Shown here piece by piece: positions 1 to 6,648 of a stretch of DNA of 15,504 bases. Under the pieces are notes generated by a model that made no database searches, was not told the origin of the DNA, and saw only the letters and a program-made list of their open reading frames with translations. The translations under genes and the position numbers were made by a program. Source of the DNA: Pavlovales sp. CCMP2436 (Eukaryota; Haptophyta; Pavlovophyceae; Pavlovales); assembly GCA_026770615.1 (NCBI GenBank), contig MU631312.1, forward strand, positions 696,148 through 711,651, in the 5' to 3' direction. Positions within the stretch are counted from its first letter, which is position 1. Every line of letters starts with the position of its first letter.

Positions 1-425
1 CCGAGACCCCCCCCTTTTACGGACGCAAAGGCGAACGCAGCACCACCGCCAAAGCAACTGACGTCGGACGCTCTTCCCAGATTCCAGACCATCCAGTGCT
101 GACATCTGACAGCCCTCGACCCGACGACCTTCCATATCGCAAATGGCATCTGCGTGCGTGCTTCGGCAATGCAATTGGGCTACCCGATGACTTACACTGT
201 CATGCGGCGCAATGTGGACCGCGTCGCTGCGTGTAGCGAGACACCGAAGTGGAACCTACCTTCGACCAAACCCGAAACGAAATCGCCTGCTTCTGAGCTC
301 TGTCGGCGCTTTGGTATCACCGCAAGTTGACGCCGAAACTCAACAAAGTGACGCTCAGTCGCTGACACCCGGAGCCACCTGGAAGCAGAAACTGCGCCCC
401 AGGCAGTAGAAGTAGCATCATAATA
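1..425 (+). repeat. Dispersed repeat R1, copy 1 (cut by the window edge or 5'-truncated)
   Basis: This stretch matches 5700-6145 almost base for base, 4257-4925 apart from an insertion, and the reverse complement of 12826-13244. Landmarks in all copies are a run of C near the left end (absent from copy 4), the core around 130-215, and the right end near GTAGAAGTNGCAT followed by AT-rich sequence. A 65-codon frame (212-409) is open here and in copy 3. Between these two copies the differences fall 6, 6 and 6 on first, second and third codon positions, which is what non-coding DNA would give. The family is not recognised. The simple-repeat right ends suggest a retroposon such as a SINE, but no convincing A or B box was seen. 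The true left end may lie outside the window. Confidence 0.85.
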
Positions 426-1020
426 TGACATAACTATTACATGGCAGCCGCGCCCTACGCAAGCCTTTTTAAAATAAGCTTACAAAATGAAAAAAGTTAT
501 AGTTATTACGGAGAGCATTCGGTTCATTTAGGACACTGTTTCTTTTGGACACACACTCTTTAAAAACAGCATTTTTTTTTGAAAATCGATGGCGAGCCCA
601 CTCTTGGCACGTAAGAGCCCTCCGCGCGGGCGGGCGCAAAGCGGCGAGGATATGGCGCACTGAAGGCGAGGCTGGCTGTGCCGATAGCTTGGCATGCGCT
701 TTCGAAGTACCCCAGCGCCCGAACACCGTGTCGTCGCTTCCGTCCGCGCGTGGTCTGCTCGTCCGCGCGGACAGGATACCCGGTTAGTTTTGGACACACA
801 CTAGAACCACGACGCTCGGAGATCTCATTCCAGCGGCGCGAGGAGTCGAGTTGCGATTTCGACGCGCTCGGATAATTTGGCGAACTGAGGGTTGCGGATG
901 CGATGCCGTCGATATCGTGGGGTCCACGTGCGCGGGTCGGTGATACGGAACCCGGGTCGGACCTTGGTTTCGGCGGTTATTTTGTGTCCAAAAGGAACCA
1001 AAGGCCCCCCGGATTGTACG
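426..1020. repeat. Intergenic region with a repeated TTTTGGACACACACT motif
   Basis: No gene is recognised here. The 15-mer TTTTGGACACACACT occurs identically at 543-557 and 788-802, and an inverted relative (TTTTGTGTCCAAAA) lies at 980-993. A shorter GGACAC is at 531-536. This arrangement is what small decayed elements with short inverted ends leave behind, with 788-993 (about 206 bp) as one possible unit. On the minus strand, about 825-990 reads as a fairly balanced, Arg-rich peptide containing ITDPRTWTPRYRRHRIRN. It may be a coding relic, but no family was recognised. Confidence 0.45.
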
Positions 1021-1025
1021 TTTTT

Positions 1026-1064
1026 TATATATATAATAAATCTTTTGTCTTCCCCCGACCTTGC
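1026..1064 (+). promoter_or_regulatory. Possible TATA-like core promoter and pyrimidine tract upstream of the UPRT gene
   Basis: A TATATATATAATAAA stretch (1026-1040) lies about 155 bases before the UPRT start codon, in otherwise GC-rich DNA. It is followed by a pyrimidine-rich tract ending in TTGCAG at 1064. That tract could be a 3' splice site of an intron in the 5' untranslated region, or chance. An in-frame stop (TGA, 1118-1120) lies between this region and the ATG, so any upstream exon would be non-coding. The position suits a promoter, but nothing proves it. Confidence 0.3.
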
Positions 1065-1195
1065 AGCCCGAAGGCGTTCGTTCGGGCTCAGCACACGAAA
1101 GTCAAGAATCCGTTCAGTGAAAAATAGATGACGAATTTGGGAGGCGGACGCCTGCTCAACCCGGGCCCTGCTCCTTTGCTGCTCAGCTTCACGAG

Positions 1196-2318
1196 ATGTC
1201 GAGCCCCGCCATCAAGAAGGCGAAGACGGAGAAGCTGAAGAACATACACGTCTCGGCATACTCTCTCGTATCGCACAAGGTGCGTGTGGCCGCGCCGCCC
1301 GATGGCATGAGACACGCGCACGGCTAGACACGACGCGTTCCCGCGCAAACGTTGTGGCGCGCAACACGACGCAGGTGACCGAGATGCGCAAGACCGGCCT
1401 GAGCGCGCGCGACTATCGGCAGCTCATGAAAGAGTCCACCACGTTGATGATGTTCCAGGCGACGCACGACCTCAAGCACACCAGCAAGATCCCGATCAAC
1501 ACCATCGAAAACGGCCAGAAGCAGTGCCGCAAAGGCACCTCCATCAGCGAGCGGCTAGCGATCGTGCCCCTGTGAGCCGCTCCCCACGCCACGCTGAAGT
1601 GCCTGTGCGCCACGTCAAAGCGCCCGTGACCTCCCTTTCGTGCGCGCGCGCTCGGCCCTGTACGCTCGCATCGCACTCGGGCGAGGTCACCGTTCACCTC
1701 GAGCGCGCGTACCCCTCCCTCGGACCCTCCCCTTGCCGCAGCTCGCGCGGCGGGCTCGGTATGACCGACGCTGCGATGGAGATGCTGCCTACCACGCAAG
1801 TCTTGCACCTGGGCATCGAGATCTCGCCCAAATTCGAGCCCACCGAGTACGCGCCAGCCCCTAAACTCCCTTCTCCTCCCTAACTGTGCTGCTCTGGCTG
1901 CCTTCCCCTACTTGACTGGCTGACTGGTGGCGGCCGGCTGGCTAGCTAACTGGCTCACTCACTGGCACTGCCTCTTACGAGCTCTGTGCCTCGTTCTGGA
2001 TGTGCGTGCAGGTACTACAACCGCCTGCCCGACACTACTGCCGTTGAGCGCGTTTTCATCCTCGACCCGATGCTCGTCTCCGGCCGCACCGCGGAGCGCG
2101 CGATCGAAATCCTCAAGAAATGTGGTTTGGACGTCGGCAAGCCGATCGAGATCGAGGTCGTTGCGCTCATTGCCAAGCACGAGGCCGTCAAAATGCTATC
2201 CGAGACGCACCCCGAGATCAAGGTCTACGTCGGCATGATCGACGAGGACGAGGAGGAGCCCATCATGCCCTCCCTCGGCGACGTCGGCGATCGCCTCTTC
2301 AACACCAATGTGTACTAG
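1196..2318 (+). CDS. Uracil phosphoribosyltransferase, four exons
   Basis: UPRT makes UMP from uracil and PRPP in pyrimidine salvage, normally in the cytosol. The predicted exons are 1196-1279, 1375-1571, 1742-1846 and 2012-2318. They total 693 nt, giving 230 residues, close to the usual 210-245. Visible motifs are HVSAYSLVSHKVTEMRKTG at about residues 18-36, VPLSRGGLGM at 92-101 (the family usually has VPILRAGLGM), FEPTEYYNRLP at 125-135, the PRPP-binding stretch VFILDPMLVSGRT at 143-155, and the C-terminal uracil-binding region LGDVGDRLFNT at 217-227. The start is the first ATG after an in-frame TGA at 1118. All three introns are GT..AG, and every junction restores a family motif. The S/G pair in SRGG and the R in SGRT (usually TGG) are departures from the common pattern. 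The symbol varies by lineage (upp, FUR1, UPRT), so none is given. A transposon-like element begins 68 bp after the stop. Confidence 0.93.
1280..1374 (+). other. UPRT intron 1 (phase 0, 95 nt)
   Basis: The intron runs from GTGCGTG to ACGCAG and lies between His-Lys (residues 27-28) and Val-Thr. It contains an in-frame TAG at 1325-1327 when read through from exon 1. It is GC-rich, unlike the introns of the large minus-strand gene. Confidence 0.82.
1572..1741 (+). other. UPRT intron 2 (phase 2, 170 nt)
   Basis: The intron runs from GTGAGCC to TTGCCGCAG and splits Leu94 after CT. Splicing gives VPLSRGGLGM, matching the conserved VPILRAGLGM block of the family. Without splicing the frame stops at once, because CTG TGA would be read. 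A pyrimidine-rich tract precedes the acceptor. Confidence 0.85.
1847..2011 (+). other. UPRT intron 3 (phase 2, 165 nt)
   Basis: The intron runs from GTACGCG to GCGTGCAG and splits Glu129 after GA. The join gives PTEYYNRLP, matching the family's EYYNKLP-type segment. A CTAAC at about 1881-1885 and another at about 1947 are possible branch sites. Confidence 0.85.
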
Positions 2319-2385
2319 CGCGCACTAGACCGAGGTGAAGATGCACACACAATTGCAAGCCCGCCGTACAATGGTAGAAGCCCAA

Positions 2386-2596
2386 GCTTCGGCGACGTCA
2401 ATTATCGCCTTCGCACGCAGGCGGCAAGCCCAACGCACAACGCGCTGAGACCGCTAAGCCCGCCAAGCATACCACGATTGAGCCCGTATACCAAGCTAGC
2501 TCCACATGCCGCCACCCGCTGTCTTCGGTACGGTCCCGGAGTAACAAAGTATTATGAGGGCCGAGGCACAACAGTCAAGACAAACAATGTGAGCAA
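2386..2596 (+). repeat. Left terminal inverted repeat of the 1.16-kb element
   Basis: This arm pairs with 3336-3544. The shared stretches include CCAAGCATACCACGATTGAG, CCACCCGCTGTCTTCGG, CCCGGAGTAACAAAGTA and the inner end CAAACAATGTGAGCAA. Compared with the right arm it has about seven extra bases near 2561 and a small deletion near 2528. Confidence 0.85.
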
Positions 2597-2685
2597 ACTA
2601 GTCAGTTATGGTGCTGGGTGATGCATGACATGTGCAGCACGCGCCGTCATGTGCCTCGATCTGAAGGACGCGTAACTGACTGCTA

Positions 2686-2852
2686 CAGGAGATTGCGAGC
2701 AATAAGAAAGGCGAATTTTGAGCTTGAGCCTGAACTTCTTAGCAAAGTACATGCAAACAATGCTTAGATTTGCTTAAATTACATACAAACAATGCAAAAA
2801 AACGAGGCTCAGCTTTTTAATGGTACGGCTTCTTATTGCTCGCGATCCGCTG
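2686..2852. mobile_element. MITE copy A (167 bp, TA target duplication)
   Basis: The ends are inverted repeats of about 25 bp: CAGGAGATTGCGAGCAATAAGAA on the left pairs with TTCTTATTGCTCGCGATCCGCTG on the right. Both sides are flanked by TA (2684-2685 and 2853-2854), as expected of Tc1/mariner-type transposition. The interior shares ACAAACAATG and GAGGCTCAGC-type blocks with the MITE at 4481-4703. It has no coding capacity. It lies inside the larger inverted-repeat element, so it probably inserted later. Confidence 0.78.
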
Positions 2853-2884
2853 TAACTGGCTTTTAGTAGTTAAGTGGCGACATA

Positions 2885-3222
2885 AGCACTCGACAAAAGC
2901 ACTTCACCCTGGACACGCGCGCGTGGACGCAAGTGATCGACACAGTGGACAGCGAGCCGCGGCCGCGCTACACCCAAACGCTCTTGCCCCTCGGCAACCG
3001 GCTACTCCTACTGTTCGGCGGAGAACTGGACCTCAACTACACGACGTTCGACACGAAGTTGTGCCTTCGACCCGCAGCGCCGGCAGTAGACTGAACCCGC
3101 AGTAGGCGGCGAGGGACTCCTCGCACGCAGCCATACGGCGATCCCATATAGAGGCGGCATCCTCATCGTCGGCGGCCACATCGTCAAGCCCTTTCAAGGC
3201 ACATTCCTGCTCCGCATCTGGC
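2885..3222 (+). pseudogene. Kelch-repeat gene fragment, frameshifted and interrupted
   Basis: From 2897 one frame reads a kelch blade: FTLDTRAWTQVIDT, then EPRPRYTQTLLPLGNRLLLL and FGGELDLNYTTFDTKL. Family features are the W after the D-T strand, the R-Y before a hydrophobic strand and the FGG doublet. At about 3064 the signal jumps to another frame, FDPQRRQ, where the expected Trp codon is TAG (3087-3089). It then continues with ARSHTAIPYRGGILIVGG and GTFLLRIW. This is therefore about one and a half to two blades of a beta-propeller protein with at least one frameshift and one nonsense change. There is no start codon or full domain. It lies between the two inverted arms of the 1.16-kb element, which suggests capture from a host gene. 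The parental gene is not in the window. Confidence 0.72.
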
Positions 3223-3335
3223 CATGTTTAGCAGACATAGACATAATCCAAAACCGACCACCAAACGCTGCTAATCAGTGATCTGCTAATCTAAAAATTA
3301 ATAAACCAAAATACGTTGCGATATAACTCACTTCG

Positions 3336-3544
3336 TTGCTCACATTGTTTGGCTTGACTGTTGTGCCTCACAGTACTTTGTTACTCCGGGACCATACACA
3401 TCCGAAGACAGCGGGTGGCAACATGCGGAGCTAGCTTGGTATGCGGGCTCAATCGTGGTATGCTTGGCGGACTGGGCGGTCTCAGCGCGTCGTGCGTTGG
3501 GCCTGCCGCCTGTGTGCGGAGACGATAATTGACGTCGCCGAAGC
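3336..3544 (-). repeat. Right terminal inverted repeat of the 1.16-kb element
   Basis: This is the reverse complement of 2386-2596 with about 10% differences. It ends at CGCCGAAGC (3544), followed by AAAAATTAG, which has no counterpart on the left. A minus-strand reading frame runs across this arm and on to 4019, but it shows no recognisable domain. Confidence 0.85.
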
Positions 3545-4250
3545 AAAAATTAGTTCTTGTATAAGTTTTTCTTTTTTTGCTTTTGGGGTCTTTATGGGGG
3601 GTTATTAAAGAAGTGCACACTGTTCTCCTGGCGACTTTGCACGTCTGCACGCGTCCATCGCGATGCACAGGCACGCTCTGCGCTCCAACTGCACAGTGCG
3701 CCGAGTGAGATAATACGACGCGCGGCGAATCCGATCCTGTTAATGTCTTCGCGACATCTCGGCCTCTGCGAGGGGCGGCGCAATGAAGGGGGCGCAAGGA
3801 AGGATTGCAGAGGGGAGTAAGTACAGGTTGCTCATTATCATGCATTGTGCTGACGAGTGAGTACGCTGCGAAGCGTGCGGCGGAGCACAATCTGCGTCCC
3901 TCGCTCGAGCGCACATGAGCGGCCGCGGCTCGCGAGCGAGCGCAGTCTCCGCGAGAAGCAGGCCATATTTTAGCTCGCGCGTGGTCGTCGCCGTGCGTGC
4001 TCCCTACGCGCGCGAACATGATGGCAAGGTGCTCCAGTGCGTGCAGTCGAGGAGGCAGCTGGGCCAGGAGGCGGCTGGGGGGTCACCGGCGGGCGCCCGC
4101 CACCGTGCGGCCGCGCCGGTGCCCTCCCGCCCGCTCTGAGCCGGCGAATATAGGAGAGGACTTTGTTAAAATCTCCTTACTGTACTTGAATTCTCAGGCC
4201 AGAAGCTCAACAAGCGCGCGCAGCGGGTGACGCCATACTCACGCAGCACA
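3545..4250. other. Intergenic stretch with no recognised gene
   Basis: The first 60 bases are T-rich; the remainder is GC-rich. Short open frames exist on both strands, such as plus 3915-4139 and a minus frame from 4019 leftwards. They have Arg/Ala-rich shadow composition and no motif, so none is called. A small tandem GCGAGCGAGCG-like tract lies near 3930. Confidence 0.5.
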
Positions 4251-4480
4251 CTCACCGGCCCCCATTCGCCGACCCCCCCCCCCCCTTCCGGACGCCAAGG
4301 CGAACGCAGCACCTGCGCCACCGCCGAAGTAACCGACGCCGGACGCTTCAGATCCCGGATCCAGTGCTGACATCTGACAGCCCTCGGCCCGACAACACAC
4401 CATATTGCTTCTGGCATCTGCGTGCGTGCTTCGGCAATGCAATGGGCCCGAAGACTTACACTGTCATGCGACGTGGACTA

Positions 4481-4703
4481 CAGGGTGGCGTGGGCAATAA
4501 GAACGGCGGATTTGAAGCTGAGGCTGAGTTTCTTAGGCGCAAAATACATATATATAGCGGTTCAGCAGTTTTCGAGAGATCTGGGTCTGAGAGCTTTATG
4601 CATACAAACAATGGTTAAATTTTGCTATTATTGATGAAGGGCACACAAAATGAGGCCCAGTTTCTTAATGATACGGTTTCTTATTATTGCCCGCGACACC
4701 CTG
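4481..4703. mobile_element. MITE copy B (223 bp) inserted in R1 copy 2
   Basis: Inverted ends CAGGGTGGCGTGGGCAATAA and TTATTGCCCGCGACACCCTG bound the element. The flanks are TA (4479-4480) and CA (4704-4705), the latter a one-base decay of TA. Uninterrupted R1 copies read GTGGAC-TG-CGTCGCTG (copy 3) and GTGGAC-CG-CGTCGCTG (copy 1), so the empty site is visible and a two-base duplication fits. It shares ACAAACAATG, GAGGC(T/C)CAG and the GCAATAAGAA ends with MITE copy A. It is a non-coding, Tc1/mariner-like (Stowaway-type) element by inference. Confidence 0.82.
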
Positions 4704-4897
4704 CACGTCGCTGCGTGGAGCGAGACACCGCAGTGGAACCTATCTTCGACAAAACCCGAAACGATATCGCCTGCTTCGGAGCTCGGTCGGCGTTTTGGTA
4801 TCACCGCAAGGTGACGCTGAAACTGACACTCAGACGCTGACACCCGGGGCCACCTGGACGCAGAAACTGCGCCCCAGGCGGTAGAAGTGGCATTATA

Positions 4898-4924
4898 ACA
4901 TAATAATAATAATAATAATAATAA
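4898..4924 (+). repeat. (ATA)n microsatellite at the right end of R1 copy 2
   Basis: About eight ATA units follow the R1 end. In the other copies this position holds different AT-rich tracts, in copy 4 tandem CATAG-type units. A variable simple-repeat tail is typical of retroposons. Confidence 0.8.
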
Positions 4925-4925
4925 T

Positions 4926-5699
4926 TGGCTTAGCAGTGTGCGGAAGGAGACTCGCGTTCACTCAAAGGCGAGATCGTGCAGATATTGACAGAGAGAGGGA
5001 GAGAGTTATATAAAAGGCCACGGCTGACAGAAAGCCTATGTAAACAGGTAAAGGGATTTCTACTCTTCTCGAGCAGATGCTTCCTGCGCGCCACAGGCGG
5101 GGCTTGCGGACCTGTGGAGGTCAAGCATGGACCGAAATCCAGCCAGGATCAAGTTACTGTATTTATGCCCACCGCGGTTCCGCCGTCTTACGCTTGCGGA
5201 ATCACGTCGAAGTCGAAAACGCAGCTTTTTGTGTTTCAAGTTATCTAGACGCTTTTTTTTTCTCTTTTTTTCACAGCAGTGTGAGTGTTAGGAGTTACAG
5301 TGTGGGGGGGTAATTAGGCAGGAGGTTCGAATAGGCGCAGCTGAATGTACCTGCTGGCATGGCGAACTTGTCTTCATCAGGAAGACACGTTTTCTTGACC
5401 AATAAACTTGAGTCCTTTCTGTTCTTTATTCTAATAATAGAACGCACGCACCAGAGTGCCTGCCGATCTCCCGAGCAGCCGACTCTTCACCCGAATCCTG
5501 CACGCAAGCAGGATTACCTCAACAAAAGTATATGCCAATTTAGTTAATTTCGCTGACCGATCTGGTGCTGGAACGCCGTGCAGAGCAGATTGACATGCAG
5601 AGCAGCTCGGACTTACTCGACCCGCGCTGACGGCCGACACAGCAACACCACTCGCACGCGCAGCAGAAGGAGCCGCACGTGCTTTCCGGCCACAAGGTG
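4926..5699. other. Intergenic region between R1 copies 2 and 3
   Basis: No gene is recognised. Contents are a GA-rich tract (4990-5005), a good TATA-box match (5007-5016), and a T-rich tract (5252-5271). Short frames such as 4976-5248 (plus) lack recognisable motifs and starts in a convincing context. 5672-5699 may be the diverged left edge of R1 copy 3, since it resembles 4237-4256. Confidence 0.45.
5007..5016 (+). promoter_or_regulatory. Orphan TATA-box-like motif
   Basis: TATATAAAAG is a near-perfect match to the eukaryotic TATA consensus, preceded by a GA-rich tract and followed by GC-rich sequence. No recognisable gene follows. It might drive a short or non-coding transcript, or be chance. 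Confidence 0.3.
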
Positions 5700-6145
5700 A
5701 AGCCGAAAACCCCCCCTTTTCCGGACGCAAAGGCGAACGCAGCACCACCGCCAAAGCAACCGACGTTGGACGCTCTTCCCGGATCCCGGACCATCCAGTG
5801 TTGACATCTGATAGCCCTCGACCCGACGACCTTCCATATCGCAACTGGCATCTGCGTGCGTGCTTCGGCAATGCAATAAGGGCTACCCGATGACTTACAC
5901 TGTCATGCGGCGCAATGTGGACTGCGTCGCTGCGTGGAGCGAGACACCGCGGTGGAACCCTTCTTCGACCAAACCCGAAACGAAATCGCCTGCTTCGGAG
6001 CTCTATCGGCGCTTTAATATCACCGCAAGGTGACACCGAAACTCAGCAGAGTGACGCTCAGACGCTGACACCCGGAGCCACCTGGACGCAGAAACTGCGC
6101 CCCAGGCGGTAGAAGTGGCATTAAAACATAAAAAATAACATAGTT
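5700..6145 (+). repeat. Dispersed repeat R1, copy 3
   Basis: This is the best match to copy 1 over its whole length and has no insertion. The C run is at 5709-5715, the core at 5825-5930 and the right end GTAGAAGTGGCAT at about 6109-6121, followed by A-rich sequence (AAAACATAAAAAATAACATA). It carries the intact target site for the MITE seen in copy 2. Its open frames are not supported as coding. Confidence 0.88.
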
Positions 6146-6648
6146 AATTTCGGTATTTTATTGAGTATGATAATTTAGTTATCGCGGGCTCAGCAAAGGG
6201 TCGAGGCTTTTTATTTGCCTCTTGAGACCCTACATTCCAAGGTCCAGCTCAGAAGCACGAGAGAGAGACACGCGGCGTCCATGCGGCCGCATACTTTGTG
6301 AATTAATCTGTTTATTACGTACCCTTCGCATTCAGCCTAGGAGTGGGCTGACTCTTTGAAAGATATGTATATTTATTTAGATTACAATTCATTAGCTTTT
6401 GAAATTGTCAATAAAGTATCAGGTCACGTGAACGCCCGATGTATTCGCTTAACTAGGCCTTATTTTGTGAAACTATACTCCGGTGCGAGTACACATTTTT
6501 GGATAGCACACTTCATCATTTTGCAAGACGCACGCACGCTGAGTCACACGCTGACGCGACTCTGACTTTCACAGGGGATGCGCAGAATTTTATTAACTAA
6601 TTAAGTTATTATGTTATGATTGATGCAGTGCATGAGACACAACTTCAA
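6146..6648. other. AT-richer 3' flank of the large minus-strand gene
   Basis: No gene is recognised. A 69-codon plus-strand frame (6356-6565) is open but has neither known motifs nor a persuasive context. The last 60 bases probably belong to the 3' untranslated region of the large minus-strand gene. Confidence 0.4.
6589..6594 (-). terminator. Candidate polyadenylation signal (AATAAA) for the large gene
   Basis: AATAAA on the minus strand lies 54 nt after the stop codon of the large gene, in an AT-rich stretch. Whether this lineage uses AATAAA is unknown. Confidence 0.35.

Larger units (their letters stand above)
2386..3544. mobile_element. Inverted-repeat element (about 1.16 kb) carrying a kelch gene fragment and a nested MITE
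   Basis: The outer arms, 2386-2596 and 3336-3544, are reverse complements of each other, roughly nine bases in ten, with a few small indels. Both outer ends read GCTTCGGCGACGTCAATTATCG from the outside in, apart from later mismatches. The 740-bp interior holds no transposase reading frame. It holds a MITE (2686-2852) and a decayed kelch-type coding fragment (about 2885-3222). Long inverted arms plus a captured host fragment resemble non-autonomous Mutator-like (Pack-MULE) elements. No 8-11-bp target duplication was found next to the arms, so the superfamily is uncertain. The divergence of the arms suggests an old insertion. The element sits immediately downstream of the UPRT gene and may overlap its 3' untranslated region. 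Confidence 0.7.
4257..4925 (+). repeat. Dispersed repeat R1, copy 2, interrupted by a MITE
   Basis: The left part is 4257-4480 and the right part is 4704-4925; together they align with copies 1 and 3. The C run is longer here (14 C). The copy differs by several indels, so it is more diverged than copies 1 and 3 are from each other. The right end passes into (ATA)n at about 4898-4924. Some similarity to copy 3 may extend left to about 4237. The copy is split at the equivalent of GTGGAC/CGTCGCTG by a 223-bp MITE. Confidence 0.85.

Noticed and set aside
212..409. A 65-codon frame present in R1 copies 1 and 3 and partly in copy 2, and the overlapping minus-strand frame
   Set aside because: Differences between copies 1 and 3 fall equally on the three codon positions (6 each), and both strands are open in the same place, so there is no sign of coding selection.
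3381..4019. A 212-codon minus-strand open frame downstream of the kelch-carrying element
   Set aside because: It runs across the right inverted arm into unrelated sequence and has no recognisable domain, repeat or start context.
5321..5345. A GGTTCGAATAG stretch resembling a tRNA B box (another near 14308)
   Set aside because: No cloverleaf could be formed around it: there is no matching acceptor stem or A box at the right distance.
6356..6565. A 69-codon plus-strand frame in AT-richer DNA
   Set aside because: No motif, no neighbour in a sensible arrangement, and it is within the length expected by chance.
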